DNA of 23,255 nucleotides, from NCBI GenBank assembly GCA_900554835.1, contig USJD01000038.1, positions 1-23,255 of the forward strand, written 5' to 3'. The DNA is from an uncultured Prevotella sp. (lineage in GTDB: Bacteria > Bacteroidota > Bacteroidia > Bacteroidales > Bacteroidaceae). The notes below the pieces were generated by a model. That model did no database searches. It was not told the origin of the DNA and was given only the letters and a program-made list of their open reading frames with translations. The translations under genes were made by a program, and so were the position numbers. Shown piece by piece: positions 1 to 6,813 of this stretch (within the stretch, counting starts at the first letter, position 1; every line of letters begins with the position of its first letter).

Positions 1-942
1 AATATCTGTGTTGGTGAAAAAAGTGATGATCCTGTTTTCTGTATTTCTGATATTCTTCCGCATCTTGCCCAAAAACAGATGAAAGAAACCGCCGCTGATT
101 TTATAGACGGAGAAAGTTTGGATTTAATCTGCGGAAGCGAAATTCCTTCAGCACAAAACGAAGATTCAGAGTCAAAGGAAAAAGACAAGGCAAAAAAACT
201 TGTTCTGGATATTTTAAATGAAAAATACGGAATTGAAGAAAAGGATTTTAATTCCGCTGAGCTTGAGGTTGTTCCGGCTGGCGCTCCAAGAGACTTGGGT
301 TTTGACCGCAGCTTGATTTTGGCTTACGGACAGGACGACCGCTCTTGCGCTTACACTTCTGCACAGGCGATGGTGGACAGCAATGCTTCTTCCAGAACAA
401 ACTGCTGCATTTGCGTTGACAAGGAAGAAATCGGAAGTGTCGGAGCATCCGGTATGGAATCACACTTCTTCGAGGACTGTGTTGCAGAGTTGTTAAATGC
501 AACCGGAAACTATTCAGGACTTACATTAAGAAGAGCATTACGCAATTCCAAGGTATTATCTTCTGATGTATCTGCAGCATTTGATCCAAACTATCCTTCC
601 GTAATGGAGAAACGCAATGCAGCTTATTTTGGAAGAGGTCTTGTATTCAACAAATACACAGGCGCAAGAGGAAAATCCGGCTCAAATGATGCAAATGCAG
701 AGTATATTGCAAGACTGCGCAGAATTTTTGATGATAATCATGTATCGTTCCAGACATCAGAACTTGGAAAAGTAGATCAGGGCGGCGGCGGAACCATCGC
801 ATATATTCTTGCAAATTATGGCATGAATGTTATTGACAGCGGAGTTGCCGTACTGAATATGCATGCACCATGGGAAATCATCAGCAAAGTGGATCTGTAT
901 GAGGCACTGCACGGCTATGTGGCTTTCCTGAAGGAGGCATAA
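1..942 (+). CDS. M18 family metalloaminopeptidase, 5' end missing
   Basis: The reading frame is open from base 1, so the start lies outside the window; the first in-frame ATG (79) is internal. About 313 residues remain of a family usually 430-480 aa long. The upstream residues, including DPVFCISDILPHLA, match the M18 (aspartyl aminopeptidase-like) family. VDKEEIGSVGASGMES carries the family's metal-binding/catalytic Glu pair, SSDVSAAFDPNYP and FNKYTGARGKSGSND follow, and NMHAPWE near the end holds a conserved His. These are cytosolic dinuclear zinc exopeptidases releasing N-terminal residues. The stop overlaps the murB start by one base. Codon use changes near base 440: Ala and Val codons end mostly in T or C before it and in A after it. 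This may mark recombination or a join of two related genes at the most conserved motif. Family assignment is firm; species origin is inferred. Confidence 0.9.
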   Translation, partial: NICVGEKSDDPVFCISDILPHLAQKQMKETAADFIDGESLDLICGSEIPSAQNEDSESKEKDKAKKLVLDILNEKYGIEEKDFNSAELEVVPAGAPRDLGFDRSLILAYGQDDRSCAYTSAQAMVDSNASSRTNCCICVDKEEIGSVGASGMESHFFEDCVAELLNATGNYSGLTLRRALRNSKVLSSDVSAAFDPNYPSVMEKRNAAYFGRGLVFNKYTGARGKSGSNDANAEYIARLRRIFDDNHVSFQTSELGKVDQGGGGTIAYILANYGMNVIDSGVAVLNMHAPWEIISKVDLYEALHGYVAFLKEA

Positions 943-1847
943 TGGATCAGTGGCTTGAAGAAATCAGGGCGGCATTGCCTGAGCTGGTCGTATATCAGCA
1001 GGAACCGATGAAAAAACACACGACATTTCGCGTGGGAGGTCCTGCGGATCTTTACGTGTGTCCAAAGAAACAGGAACTTCCGGTAATTCTTGGCCTGGTT
1101 AAAAAGAAAGGGCTTGCAGTGACCGTGATCGGAAACGGAAGTAATCTTCTGGTTGGAGACAAAGGAATCCGTGGACTTGTTATTGAAGTCGGGGCACAGA
1201 TGAATGCGGTGGAAGTGCAGGGAAATATCCTGCGTGCGCAGGCAGGTGCCCTGCTTTCCCAGGTGGCTGCAAAAGCGGCAGCTGCCGGTCTGGGCGGCAT
1301 GGAATTTGCTGCCGGAATTCCGGGAAGCATGGGCGGTGCAGTGACCATGAATGCGGGTGCCTATGGCGGAGAAATGAAAGATGTCATCCGGCAGGTGACA
1401 GTGCTTACCCAGGAGTGTGAGCAAAAGGTACTCTCACGGGAGGAACTGGATCTGTCCTACCGGCACAGCTGTATTCCCAAGAATCATTTTCTGGTACTGG
1501 AGGCAGAGTTGTCCCTGACGCCGGCACCGGAGCAGGAGATCCGTGCAAAGATGGCAGAACTCAGGGAAAAACGTGTGGAGAAGCAGCCGCTGGAGTATCC
1601 AAGTGCAGGCAGTACGTTTAAGCGTCCGGAAGGCTATTTTGCAGGAAAACTGATTATGGATGCCGGGCTGAGAGGCTATGCAGTGGGGGATGCCCAGGTT
1701 TCCGAAAAACACTGCGGATTTGTGATAAACAGAGGAAATGCCACCGCAGCAGAGATTTTGCAGCTGATGAAAGATGTACAGGAACGTGTGAAAAAACAGT
1801 CTGGTGTGACACTTGAACCGGAAGTGAAAATGATAGGAGAGTTCTAG
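942..1847 (+). CDS. murB: UDP-N-acetylenolpyruvoylglucosamine reductase MurB
   Basis: MurB reduces UDP-GlcNAc-enolpyruvate to UDP-MurNAc with FAD and NADPH, the second committed step of peptidoglycan precursor synthesis in the cytosol. The 301-aa length is normal for the short type. FAD-domain motifs are visible: TTFRVGGPADLYV (about 27-39), IGNGSNLLVGD (63-73) and AAGIPGSMGGAVTMNAGAYG (123-142). SAGSTFKRP (221-229) contains the catalytic Ser (S224), and EPEVK near the C-terminus holds the active-site Glu. The ATG shares one base with the preceding stop, and AAGGAGG ends 4 nt before it, a strong Shine-Dalgarno site typical of Firmicutes. The rapZ start follows the stop directly. MurB next to rapZ is a classic Firmicutes arrangement, unlike the Bacteroidales genes after base 2127. 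Confidence 0.96.
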   Translation: MDQWLEEIRAALPELVVYQQEPMKKHTTFRVGGPADLYVCPKKQELPVILGLVKKKGLAVTVIGNGSNLLVGDKGIRGLVIEVGAQMNAVEVQGNILRAQAGALLSQVAAKAAAAGLGGMEFAAGIPGSMGGAVTMNAGAYGGEMKDVIRQVTVLTQECEQKVLSREELDLSYRHSCIPKNHFLVLEAELSLTPAPEQEIRAKMAELREKRVEKQPLEYPSAGSTFKRPEGYFAGKLIMDAGLRGYAVGDAQVSEKHCGFVINRGNATAAEILQLMKDVQERVKKQSGVTLEPEVKMIGEF

Positions 1848-3233
1848 ATGAGATTTGTAATTGTGACGGGCATGTCAGGAGCCGGAAAAAGTACAGCAAT
1901 GAAAATGATGGAAGATATGGGATTCTTTTGTATCGATAATCTTCCGATTCCGCTTCTGGATAAACTTGTGGATTTTGCAACAAATTTTGATACGCAGATG
2001 AAAAATGTGGCGATCGGAATTGATGCGCGGAGCGGTGAAAATCTGGATAAAGTGCAGGATATGCTGGAAATTTTAAAAAGTAAGGATGTCCAATATGAAG
2101 TGCTGTTTCTGGATGCAGAGGATGCTCAGGTGCCATTCGAGAAGCGCCCAGAGATCGACCGCTGGATTCTCTCTTCACTCAATACCCTCATCAAGGGCGT
2201 TGACAGAGAGTTGGCTGGCTTCGACCCAACCCGTGCAGGTCGTCTCATCGATGCATTCGTCAACGATGACCTCTCTAACTGGTACGTACGTCTGAACCGT
2301 AAACGTTTCTGGGGTAAGGAGATGAGCGAGGATAAGTTGAGCGCTTATCAGACTCTCTATACCAGTCTGATGACAGTGGCTAAGCTCTTGGCTCCATTCG
2401 CTCCATTCTATGCTGACGAGTTGTATCACGACTTGGGCGGCGAGTTGGAGAGCGTACACCTGGATAAGTTCCCAGTAGCTGATGAGGCTGCTATCGATGC
2501 CGACCTGGAGGAGCGTATGGCCATCGCCCAGAAGATTACTTCTATGGTATTGGCATTGCGCCGCAAGGTGAACATCAAGGTGCGTCAGCCACTCCAGCAG
2601 ATCATGATTCCTGCAGTAGATGATGTACAGAAGGCACACATCGAGGCTGTGGCTGGTCTGTTGAAGAACGAGGTGAACGTGAAGGAGGTGAACTTCATTG
2701 AGGGTCAGGGCATTCTCGTGAAGAAGGTGAAGTGTAACTTCAGAGTGATGGGTAAGAAGTTCGGCAAGCTGATGAAGGGTGTTGCTGCCCAGATGTCAGC
2801 GCTCGATCAGGACCAGATTGCTGCCTTCGAGAAGGCAGGCAACATCACATTGAATATCGACGGACAGGAAGCCGTAGTAGAGGTAGCCGATGTGGAGATT
2901 ATCTCTGAGGATATCCCAGGATGGCTCGTTTCTAACGAGGGCAATCTGACCGTGGCACTTGAGGTAGAATTGACTCCAGAGTTGAAGAAGGAGGGTATGG
3001 CACGTGAGTTGATCAACCGTATCCAGAACCTCCGCAAGGAGACCGGCTTGGAGATTACCGACCGCATCAAGGTGACTGTGGCTTCCAATGAGGAGACCAA
3101 CGCTGCCATCGAGGCATTCGGCGACTACATCAAGGGTCAGGTGTTGGCAGACAGCATCGAAATCGGTGACAACGCAGGTGTTGAGACCGAATTTGATGAC
3201 TTTAAGTTGAACATTCTCGTAGAGAAGAATTAA
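1848..3233 (+). CDS. Chimeric ORF: RapZ N-terminus joined in frame to IleRS C-terminus
   Basis: One continuous 461-codon frame contains two unrelated proteins. Residues 1 to about 92 are RapZ (YvcJ family): Walker A GMSGAGKS at 8-15, MGFFCIDNLP at 24-33, IGIDARSG and VLFLDAED at 85-92. RapZ is a P-loop nucleotide-binding regulator linked in E. coli to GlmZ decay. From about residue 93 the sequence is the C-terminal part of isoleucyl-tRNA synthetase (PFEKRPEIDRWILSSLNTL onward). No RapZ C-terminal domain and no IleRS HIGH or KMSKS motif is present, so neither activity can be complete. Codon use changes at the same place. A cross-phylum join inside two housekeeping genes, each with its correct neighbours on its own side, points to an assembly artefact rather than a real fusion. 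Confidence 0.9.
   Translation: MRFVIVTGMSGAGKSTAMKMMEDMGFFCIDNLPIPLLDKLVDFATNFDTQMKNVAIGIDARSGENLDKVQDMLEILKSKDVQYEVLFLDAEDAQVPFEKRPEIDRWILSSLNTLIKGVDRELAGFDPTRAGRLIDAFVNDDLSNWYVRLNRKRFWGKEMSEDKLSAYQTLYTSLMTVAKLLAPFAPFYADELYHDLGGELESVHLDKFPVADEAAIDADLEERMAIAQKITSMVLALRRKVNIKVRQPLQQIMIPAVDDVQKAHIEAVAGLLKNEVNVKEVNFIEGQGILVKKVKCNFRVMGKKFGKLMKGVAAQMSALDQDQIAAFEKAGNITLNIDGQEAVVEVADVEIISEDIPGWLVSNEGNLTVALEVELTPELKKEGMARELINRIQNLRKETGLEITDRIKVTVASNEETNAAIEAFGDYIKGQVLADSIEIGDNAGVETEFDDFKLNILVEKN
2115..2135. other. Cross-phylum junction (probable assembly breakpoint)
   Basis: RapZ similarity ends at VLFLDAED and IleRS similarity begins at VPFEKRPEIDR, so the switch lies within about 20 bases. Left of it: murB-rapZ with Firmicutes-like Shine-Dalgarno sites. 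Right of it: a Bacteroidales gene order. No transposase, repeat or integrase separates the two sides. Confidence 0.8.
2127..3233 (+). other. ileS: Isoleucyl-tRNA synthetase, C-terminal fragment (ileS 3' part)
   Basis: This is the IleRS portion of the chimeric frame, about 368 residues of an enzyme normally near 1150 aa in Bacteroidales. It includes the class Ia anticodon-binding region: RPEIDRWILSSLNTLI, then NDDLSNWYVRLNRKRFW, APFAPFYADELYHDL and LRRKVNIKVRQPL. It continues into the C-terminal extension ending in FDDFKLNILVEKN. The catalytic Rossmann domain, editing domain and KMSKS loop are absent because of the junction. In its native genome this enzyme charges tRNA-Ile. The gene just downstream is a TraR/DksA-like protein followed by lspA, the usual Bacteroidales order, which supports the assignment and shows this side is intact from here on. 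Confidence 0.93.
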
Positions 3234-3240
3234 ATAATGT

Positions 3241-3359
3241 AAGGAGTTAGAAGTAAGGAGTCAGGAATATCCCCGAAAAACAGAGACGGAGTCCCTCCCG
3301 AGTGGAGCCGGAATATTCTCTCAAGAAGGAGTTCCCCAACTGCTTGCTTCTAACTTCTG
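3241..3359. repeat. Imperfect inverted repeat in the ileS/TraR-like gap
   Basis: Bases 3241-3260 (AAGGAGTTAGAAGTAAGGAG) pair with 3340-3359 at 16 of 20 positions, enclosing about 80 nt that includes GGAATAT/GAATATT matches. The 186-bp gap holds no gene. It may be a read-through RNA structure or a remnant of a dispersed intergenic repeat. Confidence 0.5.
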
Positions 3360-3419
3360 CTGATTTATACGAAATCAAAAATAACTAAATAAACAAGATT
3401 AATAACTGCATAACAATAA

Positions 3420-3812
3420 ATGTCTATGGCTAACGAAAAACTACGTTATAGCGACGAGGAACTCGAGGAGTTCCGCGCTATTATTGAAGAGAAATTGAAA
3501 GTGGCTCGTTTGAACTACAAGGAGATGATGGCTCAGCTGAATCATTCCGACAGTAATGATATCGTAGATACATCACCTACCTACAAGGCTCTCGAAGAGG
3601 GTAGTGAGGCTCAGAGTAAGGAAGAAATCATACAGATGGCACAGCGCCAGCAGAAATTCATCAAGGGTTTGGAGGCAGCGCTGATCCGTATCGAAAACAA
3701 AACTTATGGTATTGACCGTGAAACTGGTGAGCTGATTCCTAAAGAGCGTCTTCGTGCTGTTCCTCATGCCACATTGAGTGTAGCTTCCAAGGAGGCAAGA
3801 AATCGTAAATAA
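3420..3812 (+). CDS. TraR/DksA-like protein lacking zinc-finger cysteines
   Basis: This 130-aa protein has the helical coiled-coil N-terminus and C-terminal module of the TraR/DksA family. In Bacteroidales the member next to ileS and lspA ends in a segment like YGI-(C)-RETG-LIPKERLRAVPHATLS; here it reads YGIDRETGELIPKERLRAVP. DksA-type proteins bind the RNA polymerase secondary channel and use a four-Cys zinc finger, but this protein has no cysteine at all, so it cannot carry that zinc site. A long helix rich in Glu, Lys and Gln occupies about 8-95. The start may be ATG 3420 (MSMANEK) or ATG 3426 (MANEK); I cannot decide. It ends directly before lspA, suggesting co-transcription. Any polymerase-binding role is inferred from family only. 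Confidence 0.85.
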   Translation: MSMANEKLRYSDEELEEFRAIIEEKLKVARLNYKEMMAQLNHSDSNDIVDTSPTYKALEEGSEAQSKEEIIQMAQRQQKFIKGLEAALIRIENKTYGIDRETGELIPKERLRAVPHATLSVASKEARNRK

Positions 3813-4466
3813 ATGAAAGAAATAAAAAAGGTAAAGACAGGCTGGCTCGTCACGGCAATGGTGGTGATTCTCTTGATTATCGACCAGATGATCAAGCTCT
3901 ATATCAAAACCCATTTTTGCCTTGGCGAGTCGGTTCGTGTTACAGATTGGTTTTATATTGAGTTCGTCGAGAATAATGGTATGGCATGGGGCATGTCGTT
4001 CATCGGCAAGTTCTGGCTCAGTCTGTTGAGGCTTGTTGCCATCTGCGTGCTGTTCTGGTATCTGTGCCGCATCATCCAGCGCGGAACCCACCGCAAGCTG
4101 TACATCTATCTCGTGGCATTGGTGCTGACGGGTGCCATCGGTAATATGCTGGACTCCATCTTCTACGGTCTCATCTTTACGGCTTCATCCACCGAATATG
4201 TTTCCTATATGGTGCCTTTCGGAATGGGTTATGCTGATGTGCTGATGGGCAAGGTGGTGGATATGTTCCGCTTCCCATTCTTCACTTATACGTGGCCAGA
4301 CTGGGTGCCTTTCTTCGGTGGACAGCATGGTACTTTCTTCGACCCGGTATTCAATTTCGCTGATTCCTGCGTTTCTGTAGGTGTCATCTCGCTCCTACTT
4401 TTCTGTCGTGAGGAACTGGAACAGTTGGGAGGAGGAAAGAAGGAAAATGAACAAGAAAAGGAATAA
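3813..4466 (+). CDS. lspA: Lipoprotein signal peptidase (signal peptidase II)
   Basis: LspA is the inner-membrane aspartic protease that cleaves prolipoprotein signal peptides before the lipid-modified Cys. The 217-aa protein has four hydrophobic segments (about 11-30, 66-86, 97-112, 183-199). The conserved VENNGMAWG (52-60) is visible, as are the two catalytic Asp motifs: GAIGNMLDSIFYG with D114 and FDPVFNFADSCVSVG with D184. Between them is a long extracytoplasmic insert (about 121-175), usual in Bacteroidetes members, which run longer than the roughly 165-aa E. coli enzyme. Its ATG follows the preceding stop directly, and a predicted lipoprotein gene starts two bases after its stop, so protease and a likely substrate are in one operon. 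Confidence 0.96.
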   Translation: MKEIKKVKTGWLVTAMVVILLIIDQMIKLYIKTHFCLGESVRVTDWFYIEFVENNGMAWGMSFIGKFWLSLLRLVAICVLFWYLCRIIQRGTHRKLYIYLVALVLTGAIGNMLDSIFYGLIFTASSTEYVSYMVPFGMGYADVLMGKVVDMFRFPFFTYTWPDWVPFFGGQHGTFFDPVFNFADSCVSVGVISLLLFCREELEQLGGGKKENEQEKE

Positions 4467-4468
4467 GA

Positions 4469-5503
4469 ATGAAATCATTGAATAAAGCATTTTGGGGTAT
4501 CTTTTTGGGTATCAGCTTCTTGGCATGTATTGCTTCATGTAAGCCTTCGGTGCCGGGAGAGTATCTTTCCGAGAAGGAAATGGAGAATGTGCTCTACGAC
4601 TTTCATATTGCTGAGGCGATGGCCAACGATAATTCCCGCCAGGATGGAGATGCTGCGATGATTACTTATCGCGAGGCTGTTTTCAAGAAACATGGCATTA
4701 CGGCTGCTGAGTTTGATTCGTCGATGGTCTATTATATGCGCCATACGAAACTGCTCCACGACATCTACGTGAAGTTGGGCGACCGGCTTACTGCTGAGGC
4801 GCAGGCGATGGGTGCTGACGTCAGTGAATTGAACAGTCTGGGCGATATGGTTTCCAGCGATACTGCCAATATCTGGAAGGGTCCTTCTGCGATGGTGCTC
4901 AGCACTTACAAGCCTTACAACTATTATAGTTTTGAGGTGCCGGTAGATACTTCGTTCCATAAGGGCGATAAGCTGATGCTCAATTTCCAGGCGCAGTTCC
5001 TCTTCCAGGAGGGTATGCGTGATGGTGTGGCGATGCTTGCTGTCACCTTCAAGAACGACAGTGTGGCTTACAGCAATTCCCATATGTCCAATTCGCAGAG
5101 TTATTCTATTCAGGTGGAAGACCGCGACAGTTTGGGTATCAAGAGCGTGAAGGGCTATTTCCTCCTGAACGTGGGTGATTTCGGTGGTGCAGCATCCTAT
5201 ACCACCATGAAGCTGATGTTCGTGCATCATATCAAGCTCGTGAAGCTTCGTATGAAACCACAGCCAGTAGGAAATCAAACTACAGCAGGGGATTCTGCCA
5301 ATGCTAAAAACGGCGGTCCGAATGCTTCAGGTACTTCTGGTACAGGATCGACTTCTGGCTCCGGTTCCGGTTCATCTGCTGGTTCTTCTGGTTCATCTGT
5401 TTCTCCTGTATCAGGACGTTCTCTTCCTCCTCGTCCTCAGTTATCCGGTCCTGGTCGTACACCCGTTCCTCCTGAAAAACTTCAGAAGATAGAAGTGAAA
5501 TGA
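4469..5503 (+). CDS. DUF4296-type lipoprotein with a low-complexity Ser/Gly/Pro tail
   Basis: The 344-aa product begins with a signal peptide and lipobox ending IASC (Cys24), so it is probably an envelope lipoprotein processed by the LspA encoded just upstream. Residues about 34-130 (YLSEKEMENVLYDFHIAEAM... and RHTKLLHDIYVKLGDRL) match the DUF4296 domain found beside lspA in Bacteroidales. A second region of beta-rich sequence (about 140-265) follows. From about residue 268 the tail is almost all Ser, Gly, Thr and Pro, probably disordered. Lys follows the lipid Cys directly; I see no clear surface-export signal. The molecular function is unknown. It overlaps the next gene by four bases (ATGA), implying translational coupling. 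Confidence 0.85.
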   Translation: MKSLNKAFWGIFLGISFLACIASCKPSVPGEYLSEKEMENVLYDFHIAEAMANDNSRQDGDAAMITYREAVFKKHGITAAEFDSSMVYYMRHTKLLHDIYVKLGDRLTAEAQAMGADVSELNSLGDMVSSDTANIWKGPSAMVLSTYKPYNYYSFEVPVDTSFHKGDKLMLNFQAQFLFQEGMRDGVAMLAVTFKNDSVAYSNSHMSNSQSYSIQVEDRDSLGIKSVKGYFLLNVGDFGGAASYTTMKLMFVHHIKLVKLRMKPQPVGNQTTAGDSANAKNGGPNASGTSGTGSTSGSGSGSSAGSSGSSVSPVSGRSLPPRPQLSGPGRTPVPPEKLQKIEVK

Positions 5504-5739
5504 TAGAGGAGGAAATGAGAATGGAAGAAATCAGAAGGTGCGGTGCTCATGAGGTTCGACTTCCGGGAGGTGACAGCCTGCAGCAGGCTGTGGTGGAACT
5601 GATGGAAGGTAGGGTGGTCAACTATTTCGAGTTTCGGGATGAACTTCCTATGACGGAATGGTTGGGCGGACTCATCGAGGTGAAATGCGATGAGGAAGGA
5701 ATCCGGAGAGCCTACTGGAATGGAAGAATTTTAGAATAA
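5500..5739 (+). CDS. Small conserved-type hypothetical protein
   Basis: I do not recognise a named family for this 79-aa acidic protein. It has no signal peptide or membrane segment, so it is probably cytosolic. The second half (MEGRVVNYFEFRDELPMTEWLGGLIEVKCDEEGIRRAYWNGRILE) reads as compact alpha/beta sequence. It is placed as the last gene of the lspA-lipoprotein run through an ATGA overlap with the upstream stop. Two later in-frame ATGs (5515, 5521) are possible starts; the overlapping ATG at 5500 is preferred because of coupling. An 81-bp gap without a visible gene separates it from nadC. Confidence 0.7.
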   Translation: MIEEEMRMEEIRRCGAHEVRLPGGDSLQQAVVELMEGRVVNYFEFRDELPMTEWLGGLIEVKCDEEGIRRAYWNGRILE

Positions 5740-5820
5740 AACTGAGGTCGAGGCTTCAGATGCAGAGCTAAGGCTTTAAAGAATAAAAACAAGAATCATT
5801 AATTTTTAAAAAGGATATTT

Positions 5821-6672
5821 ATGTTAAGCGTAGATCAATTAGAAGACAAGTTGATTGACTTGGCATTTGCTGAGGATATCGGTGATGGTGACCACACAAC
5901 CCTTTGTTGCATCCCTGACGATGCGATGGGCAAGAGTCACCTGCTTATCAAGGAAGATGGTGTTTTGGCTGGCGTAGAGATGGCCAAGAAGGTGTTTGCT
6001 CGCTTTGATCCTACCATGAAGGTGGAGGTTCTCATTCAGGATGGTACTCCTGTGAAGAAGGGCGACATCGCGATGATCGTGACTGGAAAGACTCGTTCAC
6101 TCCTCCAGACTGAGCGCCTGATGCTCAATATCATGCAGCGTATGAGCGGTATCGCTACCATGACTGCCAAGTACGTGAAGCGTCTTGAGGGTACCAAGAC
6201 TCATATCCTGGACACCCGCAAAACTACTCCTGGTCTCCGTATGCTGGAGAAGCAGGCTGTGAAGATCGGTGGTGGTATGAACCATCGCATCGGTCTCTTC
6301 GATATGATCCTGCTCAAGGACAACCATATCGACTTCGCTGGTGGTATCGACAATGCTATCGACCGTTGCCATGCTTACCTCAAGGAGAAGGGTCTCAACC
6401 TGAAGATTGAAATCGAGGTGCGCAGCTTCGAGGAACTCGACCAGGTTTTGAAGCACGGTGGTGTAAACCGTATCATGCTCGACAATTTCTCTGTGCCTGA
6501 TACCAAGAAGGCGGTGGATATCATCGCTGGCAAGTATGAGACTGAGTCTTCTGGCGGTATCACCTACGATACCATCCGCGACTATGCCGAGCAGGGTGTG
6601 GATTTCATCTCTGTAGGTGCCTTGACACATAGCGTGAAGGGCTTGGACATGAGTTTCAAGGCTTGTGATTAA
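5821..6672 (+). CDS. nadC: Nicotinate-nucleotide pyrophosphorylase (quinolinate phosphoribosyltransferase)
   Basis: NadC converts quinolinate and PRPP to nicotinate mononucleotide, CO2 and PPi in de novo NAD synthesis (cytosol). The 283-aa length is standard. Family motifs are present: AEDIGDGDHTT (17-27) at the N-terminus, QTERLMLNIMQRMSGIAT (96-113), ILDTRKTTPGLR (129-140) and EKQAVKIGGGMNHRIGL (143-159) for substrate and PRPP contacts. LLKDNHI (164-170), EIEVRSFEEL, IMLDNFS and the C-terminal ISVGALTHSVKGLDMS complete the barrel. The start is preceded by AAAAAGG about 6 nt upstream. No other NAD genes are adjacent, so it appears monocistronic. Confidence 0.97.
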   Translation: MLSVDQLEDKLIDLAFAEDIGDGDHTTLCCIPDDAMGKSHLLIKEDGVLAGVEMAKKVFARFDPTMKVEVLIQDGTPVKKGDIAMIVTGKTRSLLQTERLMLNIMQRMSGIATMTAKYVKRLEGTKTHILDTRKTTPGLRMLEKQAVKIGGGMNHRIGLFDMILLKDNHIDFAGGIDNAIDRCHAYLKEKGLNLKIEIEVRSFEELDQVLKHGGVNRIMLDNFSVPDTKKAVDIIAGKYETESSGGITYDTIRDYAEQGVDFISVGALTHSVKGLDMSFKACD

Positions 6673-6747
6673 GTGAAGAGTGATTTAAGTGAAGAGGGAA
6701 GAGTGAAGAATTCAAATGCTTTTCTCTTTGTTCTTCTGAGATAATTT

Positions 6748-6778
6748 TGTGGAGTTAGGAGACTTTTCTAACTCCACA
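6748..6778 (+). terminator. Hairpin after nadC (11-bp perfect stem)
   Basis: TGTGGAGTTAG (6748-6758) pairs perfectly with CTAACTCCACA (6768-6778) across a 9-nt loop. No long T-run follows, so it may be a weak terminator or mRNA end stabiliser. Just upstream, TTAAGTGAAGAG occurs twice (6669-6680 and 6685-6696), the first copy spanning the nadC stop. Confidence 0.6.
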
Positions 6779-6813
6779 TTGCATTTAGGTGTATATTAAT
6801 AAAGGTATATTTT

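Noticed and set aside
1848..3233. A genuine RapZ-IleRS fusion protein
   Set aside because: Each half lacks essential domains and the two flanks have gene orders of different phyla; an assembly chimera explains this better.
4535..5278. A 247-aa antisense frame within the DUF4296 gene
   Set aside because: A shadow of a well-supported gene; His-rich composition typical of antisense frames and no start signals.
5301..5492. A hydrophobic overlapping frame in the DUF4296 tail
   Set aside because: A by-product of the Ser/Gly/Pro low-complexity codons read in another frame.
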